40,035 bases of DNA from Promethearchaeota archaeon. Lineage in GTDB: Archaea > Asgardarchaeota > Lokiarchaeia > Sigyniarchaeales > SOKP01. The stretch lies in assembly GCA_019057795.1 (NCBI GenBank), contig JAHLWS010000036.1, positions 1-40,035 on the forward strand, in the 5' to 3' direction. The notes under the pieces are model-generated. The model had not been told where the DNA came from and ran no database searches. It saw only the letters and a program-made list of their open reading frames with translations. A program made the translations under genes and the position numbers. Below, piece after piece: positions 9,401-16,479 of this stretch. Each line of letters starts with the position of its first letter. The stretch's first letter is position 1.

Positions 9401-12037
9401 GATGGTACTGGCAAACCGATAACGCAAGCCGATTGGTCAATAGTTAACAATTCCGACGGTTTTGTTGCTCATCTTGAAAATTTAGGAGAGGGAAATTATA
9501 CTATGCATTTAAACACTTCGTTTGTAACTGTAAGCGGTTCCTTTCAATTGTTTGAGTTCAACATATCTTCAATCGGAAATGAAACACAAATTATCACATT
9601 GCAAGTAGACATTCAAATTATCCACACTCAACTTCAAGATGTAGCTTGGAATTCTTTAATAGCAAGAAATTCAGGGTTAAATCAAACAGTCAATTTTTAC
9701 TTTAATGATACTACAAATAATCAGCCGATTCTTGATTTAACAACTCTAAATGTCGATGTTAAAGACTTTGACACGGGTTTACTTTGGGACACGGGAGACT
9801 TTAATTGGAATTTAAATAATCCTTTAAACGATGGGAATTACGAGTTAGATGTTAGTACTAATAATTTGAATTCTGGATGGTACACATTGCAAATTGAGGT
9901 ATCGAAATTTCCGAACTATAATACAAGTATAATTTATACTCAATTTTATCTTAGAGGAAACTATACATCATTTAATATTAATTCTATTTCTGATCTTGGA
10001 GGCGAAGGGTTGCTAACTCCTGTAGGAAACAATTATTCCGCGTTTATCGAGAGAAATATATATGTAGCCTTTAATTTAACGGATAACGAGTTTAACAACG
10101 AATTAATTACTGGAGATGCAAATTCATATGTAATCACTTATTACGAAATTTCAAATGCGACAAATCAAGGAACTACAACACATACCTTAACTTTTGACGC
10201 TAACACGGATTCCTATAATGGATATTTAACTACTTCAAGTTTAACTGTAGGAACATATGCAGTAAATATAACTGTTATAAAAACTAATTACGAAAATTCC
10301 GTTTTTAGTTTTAATTTAACTGTAAAACCTAGATTCAATGTGAGAATCTCAGTAGTTGATCCACCAACCACAGTTACTGCGGGTGATTCTTTTTTCATAA
10401 CTCTTGAAGCCGAATACTACAATGGAACCGATTGGTTACCTTTAATCGGAACAAATATTATATTAACTCCTTATTTTAACGGTATATCCTCAACTCCAAT
10501 AACTATTGCTACTAATGGTACGGGAATAGCTATTTTTGAAATTACAATTAGAAACGATGCTATAAACATGACTCTTCTAGTAGAAATACAAGTCAGTTAT
10601 AATCATTTAGCTGACACATTACAAATTTCAGATATTAGCATTATTCCGCTCACACCTGGTTTTACTTTTGAAGAACTGCTCCCTTATATCATAATAATCG
10701 GAGCTGTTGTTGCTCTTGCTGGTGGTTCTTTAGCAGTTTATCGTGGTGTAGTAGTTCCCAAAAAGAGAGAAAAACAACGAATATTGACTGAAGTTAAGAC
10801 TATTTTCGACGACGCAATTAATTTAGAACATATTTTAGTATTATACAAAGGAACTGGAACCTGTATTTTCTTTAAGTCATACGGTTCAGAACAAATAGAT
10901 CCTGAATTAATAGGAGGATTTTTATCAGCGGTTTCTTCATTTGGAAAAGAAATGAAGACTCAAGAAGCATTAAATGAGATTTCTTACGGCGATAAAATGT
11001 TATTACTAGCTGATGGAGAATATATACGAGTCGCATTAGTTTTAGGAAAAAAAGCATCCTTAATTCTCCGTCGTCATTTAAAAGACTTCATAAATACCTT
11101 TGGAAAAATGTTTAAAGATGACTTACCAAATTGGAGAGGGCAACTTAATCCTTTTAGGAATGCAGGTCTTATTGTCGATGAAATTTTGAACACTTCAATT
11201 ATTCTACCGCATCAGATATCAGATGACTTTTCGAGTGTTAAGGAATTAAAGAATCCCCACGCACGGGATGTATTAAAGGTCGCACATAGCTGTTGTGAAG
11301 AAACAGATAGAAGTTTCGTATTTATTGCAACATTACTCAAGGAAACATCTGAAAGAACTAATAAAGATACAGCAGAAATTTTTATAGGAATTAAGGAATT
11401 ACGGGACAGGAAAATCTTAATCCCAATAGAAATCTCAGCAATCGAAGCTCAACCAGTTTCTCAGCAAGAAATAAATCTTATTAATCAAAAAGTTACTTCA
11501 CTAACCAATTTATCAAACGAGGAAAAGCAAAATTTAGTGAATTTCTTAGCCGAATTAGATGCAATAGAAAGAGAAGCTTACCTTTCTAGCTTGACTAAAC
11601 AACATGAAATCGTCTCTGCCCCAATTAAAACTACTATAGGAACTATTATAGTTGATAATAAGAAATCTGCTATAAAAGGGGTTAAGGAGTTAAGCAAACG
11701 AGCTAAAATTGCGAAAGGAAAGAAGAATTATCGAAAAACAATTGAATTATATCAAAGCGCCGCTATGTTGGCTTCAAACTGGGAATTATCAAGTGAATTC
11801 GTTCAAATAGAGGAGCTTATTCGAAAAACTAAGATTGAAGATTTAAGCGTGAAAAAGAAGGATTTAGAAAAAGAGGCAAAAGATGCTGTTATAAGTAAAA
11901 ATTACGCTGAAGCCAGCGCGAAGTATAAGCACGCGTCTAAAATCGCGTCAGAAATTTTCAAACTAGGCGCTAGTGATATGACAAAAGAAGTCAAGAGATT
12001 AACCAAAAAAGCAAATGAATACGAAAAATTAAAATAA
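6410..12037 (+). CDS. Giant surface protein: repeated ectodomain, one TM helix, longin/roadblock-like and TPR-like cytoplasmic part
   Basis: About 1,875 residues. A basic start (KNLNKKKR) and a hydrophobic helix at about 12-29 form a signal peptide or anchor. Residues about 60-1420 are rich in Asn, Thr, Tyr and Asp, have very many N-x-S/T sequons, and contain repeated beta-sandwich-like units. The clearest four are tandem, about 104 residues each. A second hydrophobic helix lies at about 1425-1447 and is followed by a basic stop-transfer VVVPKKREKQ. The remaining roughly 425 residues should be cytoplasmic. They comprise a longin/roadblock-like domain at about 1460-1600 (INLEHILVLYKGTG, DPELIGGFLSAVSSFGKEM), a helical middle, and two TPR-like helical hairpins at about 1745-1870. 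The layout suggests a receptor or adhesin that contacts small GTPases inside; that role is inference. ATG at 6410 is chosen; ATG at 6416 is equally possible, and an in-frame TTG lies at 6407. Confidence 0.88.
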   Translation: MFMKNLNKKKRMITCSVLLFSLLSITIFTNFNFESLFYKDDANKDDFTNFPKTSDSLPSFKGTGNKVNITLHQSILNTSTISFSNLDNENTFQEPAPKFQGYNTSNINIDVDDINAPNKTILYEDQTSARIIDAVNSHYISFKARGVGYIENISIYLNRTAPLLTRLIVSLYNSELDGSIPKPLNLVYALPIVDLSVITGDSPHWHNMTNIGSLFNCSETYNDTFYLNIEEIGSGVDIEIYGELTSMGGDGSNDNYVLDSGENEFNIAGSLVDAAVEIDFVPLNNTPKPSQIGLEINNKSVNDVNFQKGKYIMTEGILKDLSGTIDFNVSADWWDVACNVSRVQINYTKTDLRADSSFEVLGNGQDVLWNVTKPGGLNYFDSRFNNYTINFTISSRWENIEVWNGGTNKTDDIKPNPLNNYKDIQVFNAGNGTHWFLNATSSNLLEDIKKYVGTMSAADNFNYTDLVRFNGTFSSSISDGSINLSVYSPLILNDHLNYTFINSSFISGDDIYFGDWDISEKVTKYGKFRILTQWNNGTDAGFFRDNITIFAETNLLIDQPSQNTTFNSSTIFNVTIIYNDTGQSLDISDGDIYYKINAGTYSSVNESVKYIGSGKYNITFDCNNTEFNYGLNTISIRANNTYYHNQTDTLYFFILGETSLIRSFPKTYNFDSGETFNVTLYFNDTVKNIGIDGADAVDIYVNDSDYTPLDFFDYGNGYYNLTVNCSDSIFNDYGSFDVKVDVNKTNYYNQTTSFVISITGETSLDVSVMPVRKFYYSTEIFNITAYFNDTARNQGINGATIDIDVDGSVYSPLSWFDYGNGYYNISVDCSDPIFSNYGSFQMRINATKLNYYKSVDSSFELIIGNTTLTRLSPPLNSPYVYGDSFNITIYYRDVVKDSGITGATIEYSIDGSSYKTDNIDPNGNGNYNITINVDDTDFGSIFGFRTIIINASKTNYNNVSIDYVFHRQINTTIEPDNFKNLGSVERGLNVSFRFNYSDGTGKPITQADWSIVNNSDGFVAHLENLGEGNYTMHLNTSFVTVSGSFQLFEFNISSIGNETQIITLQVDIQIIHTQLQDVAWNSLIARNSGLNQTVNFYFNDTTNNQPILDLTTLNVDVKDFDTGLLWDTGDFNWNLNNPLNDGNYELDVSTNNLNSGWYTLQIEVSKFPNYNTSIIYTQFYLRGNYTSFNINSISDLGGEGLLTPVGNNYSAFIERNIYVAFNLTDNEFNNELITGDANSYVITYYEISNATNQGTTTHTLTFDANTDSYNGYLTTSSLTVGTYAVNITVIKTNYENSVFSFNLTVKPRFNVRISVVDPPTTVTAGDSFFITLEAEYYNGTDWLPLIGTNIILTPYFNGISSTPITIATNGTGIAIFEITIRNDAINMTLLVEIQVSYNHLADTLQISDISIIPLTPGFTFEELLPYIIIIGAVVALAGGSLAVYRGVVVPKKREKQRILTEVKTIFDDAINLEHILVLYKGTGTCIFFKSYGSEQIDPELIGGFLSAVSSFGKEMKTQEALNEISYGDKMLLLADGEYIRVALVLGKKASLILRRHLKDFINTFGKMFKDDLPNWRGQLNPFRNAGLIVDEILNTSIILPHQISDDFSSVKELKNPHARDVLKVAHSCCEETDRSFVFIATLLKETSERTNKDTAEIFIGIKELRDRKILIPIEISAIEAQPVSQQEINLINQKVTSLTNLSNEEKQNLVNFLAELDAIEREAYLSSLTKQHEIVSAPIKTTIGTIIVDNKKSAIKGVKELSKRAKIAKGKKNYRKTIELYQSAAMLASNWELSSEFVQIEELIRKTKIEDLSVKKKDLEKEAKDAVISKNYAEASAKYKHASKIASEIFKLGASDMTKEVKRLTKKANEYEKLK
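8063..9313 (+). repeat. Four tandem ~104-residue ectodomain repeats within the giant surface protein
   Basis: Units start at 8063, 8378, 8690 and 9002 (315, 312 and 312 bases apart). Each opens with an E/N-T-x-L motif and continues through F-N-[IV]-T and Y-[FY]-[NR]-D to a G-x-G-x-Y-N-[IL]-T element. Each ends with N-[AK]-[ST]-K-x-N-Y-[YN]-like sequence. The protein pattern is clear but the DNA copies have diverged, so the duplication is old. The fold is probably Ig-like or invasin-like; I infer this from the alternating strand pattern. Confidence 0.85.
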
Positions 12038-12040
12038 ATT

Positions 12041-12075
12041 TTATTTTTATTATTCTTTTATTTTCTATTTTTTTT
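12041..12075 (+). terminator. T-rich terminator after the giant surface protein gene
   Basis: Several T-runs of four to eight bases follow the stop codon in the short gap before the convergent radA gene. Confidence 0.45.
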
Positions 12076-12111
12076 ACATTAGTATTTTAAAAAAGAGATT
12101 TATTAAATGGT

Positions 12112-13362
12112 TTAATCGGTAATTCCATTTTCTGTTATTGAGAATACAGCTTCTCCTTCGGGTAGATGAGGCGCATCAATCATTTTCGCTACTCTCTGCT
12201 CGCCTTTACCTTTTCTTAAATATACTCTAATTGTTGATCCATGAGCAACTATATTCCCTCCTGTCGCGACTGTTGGGTTTCCATAAAAAACATCAGGTTT
12301 TGATTGAACTTGATTTGTTACAATGACACATAACTCGGGGAAAATATCTGTTAAACGTAATAAATCGTGTAAGTGGGCATTAATAGTTTGTTGTCTGGTT
12401 GCTAACGTACCTCTACCTATATATTCGCTTCGAAAATGTCCAATTAAAGAATCAACTATTATTAGTTTAATGTTTTTCTCTTTAATAAGATTAGCAGCTT
12501 CTTTTATTAGGAGAATTTGATGATCAGAATTGTAAGCACGACCAAATATTATGTTTTTCAAAATCTTTTTGTAATCTAAATCAAGTCCTTCAGACATCTG
12601 TACTATTCTTTCAGGTCTAAATGTTCCTTCAGTGTCTATATACAATGCATTTCCATTGAGACCCCCATCTTCGTAGGGTAATTGAACATTTACACAGAGT
12701 TGGTGCGCTATTTGGGTTTTTCCGGTCCTAAATTCGCCAAAAAACTCAACAACGCATCCAGTTTCAATTCCACCTCCAAAAAGATCGTCGAGTTCTTGAC
12801 TACCTGTCGTAATTCTCGAAATATTTTTTCTGTACTCCCATACATCTTCAGCAGACTTGAAGCCGATTTTTAACTGGGCCATACTAGCTTTAACTAATTT
12901 AGCGGTTGTTTTATCTCCGAGCCCAGATTCATTTTGAATTATCTTTGGGGGCGTATAAGCGATGGACTCAAGGCTACTAAATCCAGCCTTAATTAGTTTT
13001 TTAAGCGTAGCTTCACCTACCCCAGGAAGCTTTTTAATAGCTTCTACACACATATTTGCGTCATTGATTATAACTTCATTACTATCTGAATCTAATTCTT
13101 CTTCTTCCATTTCATTTAATTCGATAATATCATCTTCATCTTCCTCTAAATCTTCAAAAATTTCTTCTACTTCAGATTCAAGTTCTTTTTCATTGCTTTC
13201 AGATTTTTCTTCGATTTCGTTTTTATCTATTTCGAACCGGGCAAATTTTAAATGGTCCTTGTAAATTTTGCCTTTAGTATGGTTTCTTTTACATTCTTTA
13301 CAGAAATAAGGCTCTCCATTCCCAGATTGGCCTCCATTATTAATTTCACTTGCTTTAGCCAT
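12112..13362 (-). CDS. radA: RadA recombinase with an extra N-terminal zinc-motif and acidic region
   Basis: The archaeal RecA/Rad51 homologue forms filaments on single-stranded DNA and catalyses homologous pairing. The core is clear: helix-hairpin-helix domain ([18 protein letters not shown]), the conserved [18 protein letters not shown] segment, Walker [10 protein letters not shown] with Lys215, Walker [13 protein letters not shown], and [14 protein letters not shown] near the C terminus. At 416 residues it is about 80-100 longer than usual RadA. The excess is N-terminal: Cys21-x2-Cys24, His28 and His37, then a strongly acidic Glu/Asp stretch at about 46-90. ATG at 13362 is the natural start, but a shorter form starting at Met103 just before the HhH domain cannot be excluded. 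Single gene, convergent with the surface protein gene. Confidence 0.95.
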   Translation of the reverse strand: MAKASEINNGGQSGNGEPYFCKECKRNHTKGKIYKDHLKFARFEIDKNEIEEKSESNEKELESEVEEIFEDLEEDEDDIIELNEMEEEELDSDSNEVIINDANMCVEAIKKLPGVGEATLKKLIKAGFSSLESIAYTPPKIIQNESGLGDKTTAKLVKASMAQLKIGFKSAEDVWEYRKNISRITTGSQELDDLFGGGIETGCVVEFFGEFRTGKTQIAHQLCVNVQLPYEDGGLNGNALYIDTEGTFRPERIVQMSEGLDLDYKKILKNIIFGRAYNSDHQILLIKEAANLIKEKNIKLIIVDSLIGHFRSEYIGRGTLATRQQTINAHLHDLLRLTDIFPELCVIVTNQVQSKPDVFYGNPTVATGGNIVAHGSTIRVYLRKGKGEQRVAKMIDAPHLPEGEAVFSITENGITD

Positions 13363-13675
13363 TACAAATCACAATTTATTAAAATTTAGTGTAATTTTTA
13401 TAGTTCTTAATGATTATTTTATAAATATTATAAAAGCTATTTTAAAGAAAATAGACCTCGAATTTTTCAATTTTTAGATGTATTAATTCTTTAATAATTG
13501 ACTATATCACAAGTCATATTTAGAAAAAAATATATTGTTTCAACTGTTTGTTTAAACTTTATAAATTATTATAAAATTCTATAAAAAAGCAAAATTCCAC
13601 GCTCTCTTGGATTTTAAATGTTTATTTAAATACATTTATTTTAAATAAAAATCAGATAAAAAAAACATTTTCCTC
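13363..13675. other. Intergenic region between radA and the TnpB-like gene
   Basis: A 313-base AT-rich stretch without a gene I can support. A TATA-like AT element in minus-strand orientation at about 13391-13401 could serve radA. A weak inverted repeat (AAATGT...ACATTT, 6-base arms, 10-base loop) at about 13615-13636 lies 40 bases before the TnpB-like gene and might belong to the left end of its element. No TnpA gene and no clear element boundary can be seen. Confidence 0.4.
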
Positions 13676-15196
13676 ATGCTAACGACAGTCAAGTTCCGCT
13701 TACAGCCAACTCCTTCACAGGAGCAAAAACTACACGAAATCTTTGCCATCTACAATAGAGTTAAACGAGCGGGATATAAACTCTATTTTACATTAAAAGA
13801 CATGGATCTTACTAAAACGGAACAAAGAAAGCTCGTTCAGCCCCGTTTAATGGAACTCTGTCAGAATAATCCCTACGTAAATAGCATCCTAATCGACTGT
13901 GAGACTAAGTTAGCCCAGCAACAAACATGGTACGAAAAACGCGAGAAATATCTAAAACTTCAAATAACTACGATTATTAAGATGGTTGAACAAATAAAGC
14001 AAAAAGATAAGAGAGATAGGCGATTAAGAGGGCTTTACTCCCATTTATCGTCTGTTCAGAATAAATTACTCGCTTTAAGACCTAAACCGGTCGTATTTGG
14101 CACGAAACAGTTATTTCGAGAGAGGATACTCGGTAAAATTAGCAGGGACGAGTTTAGAATTAGAAGGGACTCTTCTTTTTGTTGCGTGGGTAAAAGGCAA
14201 GGAATTAATCTGAATTTAAAAATCCTTCCTGACGCGACTCTTAGGGTTCGCATGTTTTCTAAGGAAAAAGGGAAGAAATGGTTAATAATTCCGTTTACTG
14301 CGAATTACAAGCAAGAGAAATGGTTTATAGAAATACTCGGTTTGGAATTATATCAAGTAGAAGTCGTGAGACGCTTTATAAAGGGTAGAGTACGATATTT
14401 CGCTCACATTTCTTACGAAATCCCCGAAACAGAAATGCGTTATGGCTTTGAACGCGGAGCTGTAGGGCTAGACATGAATTATAATTTTGTTTCTCTCTAT
14501 AACATTGACGAAAAAGGTAATTTCAAGAGTTATCACGAAATTAAGTTTAGAAACTTGCATTCATATCGTAAAAACAAGAGTACAGATTATATTAGTTATA
14601 AGATGGATAAGGTGGTTAACTATTGCGTTAATAAAAGGAAGGGACTGGTGATTGAAGACCTTTCCTTTGACCAAGAATTTTCTTATGGTAAAAAACGCAA
14701 TCGAAAATTAAGTAATTTTAAAACTTCAGCATTAACTTTATTAGAAAGAAAGTGCCTTAAAAAAGGTGTTGCTGTTAGAAAGGTACACCCAGCATACACA
14801 TCTTTAATTGGCAAGTATAAATATTCACGCTCGCGTAATTTATCTACTCATGTATTAGCAAGTTACGTGATCGCTCGAAAAGGTCTTGGGTTTAAGGAAA
14901 AGATTCCAACCCTTTATAAGCGGTTGCTTGCACAAGTCGGGGACGCCATAAAGCCCCGTTTGAAACCAAGCAGTCCCTACTATAACTGGGCTAAACTCCA
15001 CGATTTTTTCAAGTACAGTGGGATAACTTCCTTCAAGACTTCCGAAGTAATGAGAAAAGCGCTACAAATGAAGTATGTCTTGAACTCGGTGACGAGCGCA
15101 CAGCCTGATAACCTTAGGGCTGGTCTTTCCTCCAAGGGAAAGGTTGATAATTGGCATAAATTTTGGAATTTTATAGAAATTACCAATATTTTATAA
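13676..15196 (+). CDS. tnpB: TnpB-like protein (IS200/IS605 OrfB superfamily) lacking the zinc ribbon
   Basis: A 506-residue relative of the RNA-guided nuclease TnpB. The N-terminal VKFRLQPTPSQEQKLHEIF is the standard OrfB opening. RuvC-I is GLDMNYNF (Asp266) and RuvC-II is GLVIEDLSF (Glu327). RuvC-III reads THVLASYVIARKGLGF, where His392 takes the place of the usual Asp. The CxxC...CxxC zinc ribbon normally between II and III is absent; that region reads HPAYTSLIGKYKYS. I recall related zinc-less proteins with a conserved histidine here, so this may be a family trait rather than decay. The frame is fully open. No TnpA is adjacent. The gene lies between the divergent radA and pgi, 35 bases before pgi. 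Active nuclease, guide-directed binder and inert remnant all remain possible. Confidence 0.85.
   Translation: MLTTVKFRLQPTPSQEQKLHEIFAIYNRVKRAGYKLYFTLKDMDLTKTEQRKLVQPRLMELCQNNPYVNSILIDCETKLAQQQTWYEKREKYLKLQITTIIKMVEQIKQKDKRDRRLRGLYSHLSSVQNKLLALRPKPVVFGTKQLFRERILGKISRDEFRIRRDSSFCCVGKRQGINLNLKILPDATLRVRMFSKEKGKKWLIIPFTANYKQEKWFIEILGLELYQVEVVRRFIKGRVRYFAHISYEIPETEMRYGFERGAVGLDMNYNFVSLYNIDEKGNFKSYHEIKFRNLHSYRKNKSTDYISYKMDKVVNYCVNKRKGLVIEDLSFDQEFSYGKKRNRKLSNFKTSALTLLERKCLKKGVAVRKVHPAYTSLIGKYKYSRSRNLSTHVLASYVIARKGLGFKEKIPTLYKRLLAQVGDAIKPRLKPSSPYYNWAKLHDFFKYSGITSFKTSEVMRKALQMKYVLNSVTSAQPDNLRAGLSSKGKVDNWHKFWNFIEITNIL
15101..15142 (+). ncRNA. Candidate structured 3' RNA of the TnpB-like gene (two hairpins)
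   Basis: Two back-to-back hairpins lie inside the last 100 bases of the TnpB-like frame. The first pairs CAGCC (15101-15105) with GGCTG (15118-15122). The second pairs CTTTCC (15125-15130) with GGAAAG (15137-15142) across a 6-base loop. The stretch is visibly richer in G+C than its surroundings. TnpB guide RNAs (omega RNA) are made from the 3' end of tnpB and the element's right end, so the position fits. The function is inferred and the element end is undefined. Confidence 0.35.
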
Positions 15197-15218
15197 ATAA
15201 TTTGAAGGTTACCTTATT

Positions 15219-15224
15219 AGGTGA
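15219..15224 (+). promoter_or_regulatory. Shine-Dalgarno site that sets the pgi start
   Basis: AGGTGA sits 7 bases before ATG 15232 and matches the anti-Shine-Dalgarno end of 16S rRNA. It rules against the upstream in-frame ATG at 15163, which lies inside the TnpB-like gene. Confidence 0.7.
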
Positions 15225-15231
15225 ATTAAAA

Positions 15232-16479
15232 ATGAGTTTAGGTTTAAATTTCGAATATTATCCAAAAATTAACGCCAATTTAATGGAAAAACTAATTTCA
15301 GTTTCTAAATCCAATAAACACAACTGGGATCCTCCATTCTTTACTGACACTGAATCGCATATAGACATGGGAGCAATTCACCAAGCGTCTAAAGAATTTA
15401 TGAGTGAGAAAATAAAGAACATTATAGTTTTAGGAACGGGGGGCTCAATTCAAACTTTACTCGCATTAAGACATTTATCTAAAAAGACTCTATATCCTAT
15501 TACAAGTTCTAGGGCTGTAGAATTAAAACGGTGCCTTGACACAACAGATCCTGAAAATTCGGTTGTAATTCCGATCTCTAGAGGGGGCGAAACTTTAGAT
15601 GTAAACTCTACTATAGGAATTTTCTTAAAAAATAATTACAATTTTCTAGGGCTCTCTTCAAAGGGAACGATGCGTCAAATATTAGAAAAAATAGGGTGTC
15701 CCATTCTGGAGGTTCCTGATATCTCTGGCCGTTTTGCGGGATCCATCTCAAATGTTGGAATTGTCCCAGCTTTTCTGTTAGGAGTTAATATCGTAGATTT
15801 TTTAAAAGGATTAAACGATGCTTATAAAGAATTTATGGGTTTTGACGATAACCTAGCTTTCCGTTTTTCAGCATTTCTTTATAATTTGTACAAAAAAGGC
15901 TACAAAACTGTATTTTCTATGCCATATACTCTGAATCTTGAAGGAAGTGTAGGATTATTCGTGCAAGAAACATCAGAAAGTACTGGAAAGAACGAAAAAG
16001 GACTAATTGGCGCTTATCAATCGGCTCCACTGTGCCAGCATTCAGTTTTAGAATATTTATTAGGTGGAACTAAGGGCGCTGTAGTCCCGGTATTGTGGAC
16101 CATAAAAAACGAATTCCCAGATTTTAACTTAGATTCCTCAATAGAATTTGTAAACGGTCAAACTGCCCAAACCATAGTAAATTATCAAGCAGACGCTACT
16201 TTTCAAGCCCTAATAGAACAAGGAGTTCCGTCAGCTAAAATCTCAATTGAACGCTCTGACGAATATAATATAGGCAATCTAATCGCTTTTATTCAATCGA
16301 CAGTCTATTATTTATGTTTATTATTAGATGTAAACTGGTCAAACAATCCGAAAGTAGTTATAGGAAAAAAAATTGGTATCGAAGCCTTAAAAAATAGAAT
16401 TCCCCTTGAAGAAAGAGAAAAAATCAGAAAAGAACTGGCCGAACATAAATTTCATCGAGATTTTTTTGGAATTAATTAA
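15232..16479 (+). CDS. pgi: Glucose-6-phosphate isomerase (SIS-domain type)
   Basis: Interconverts glucose-6-phosphate and fructose-6-phosphate in the cytoplasm. The 415-residue protein has two SIS domains. The family signatures are GTGGSIQTLLAL, the phosphate-binding SRGGETLD, ISGRFAGSISNVG, QETSESTGKNEKG with the catalytic Glu region, QHSVLEYLLGG with the catalytic His, and a C-terminal VVIGKKIG Lys. It is shorter than bacterial and eukaryotic PGI (450-550), so it is a compact form. The start at 15232 is chosen because it has a good Shine-Dalgarno site and because an upstream start would overlap the TnpB-like gene. Its stop overlaps the convergent aspartokinase gene by 8 bases. The TnpB-like element occupies the place where the pgi promoter would be expected, so transcription may depend on the element's end. 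Confidence 0.88.
   Translation: MSLGLNFEYYPKINANLMEKLISVSKSNKHNWDPPFFTDTESHIDMGAIHQASKEFMSEKIKNIIVLGTGGSIQTLLALRHLSKKTLYPITSSRAVELKRCLDTTDPENSVVIPISRGGETLDVNSTIGIFLKNNYNFLGLSSKGTMRQILEKIGCPILEVPDISGRFAGSISNVGIVPAFLLGVNIVDFLKGLNDAYKEFMGFDDNLAFRFSAFLYNLYKKGYKTVFSMPYTLNLEGSVGLFVQETSESTGKNEKGLIGAYQSAPLCQHSVLEYLLGGTKGAVVPVLWTIKNEFPDFNLDSSIEFVNGQTAQTIVNYQADATFQALIEQGVPSAKISIERSDEYNIGNLIAFIQSTVYYLCLLLDVNWSNNPKVVIGKKIGIEALKNRIPLEEREKIRKELAEHKFHRDFFGIN

Noticed and set aside
12323..13264. Open frames on the plus strand across radA, including a Ser-rich frame at 12962-13264.
   Set aside because: They are antisense shadows of radA; the Ser-rich frame is the complement of the acidic Glu/Asp stretch.
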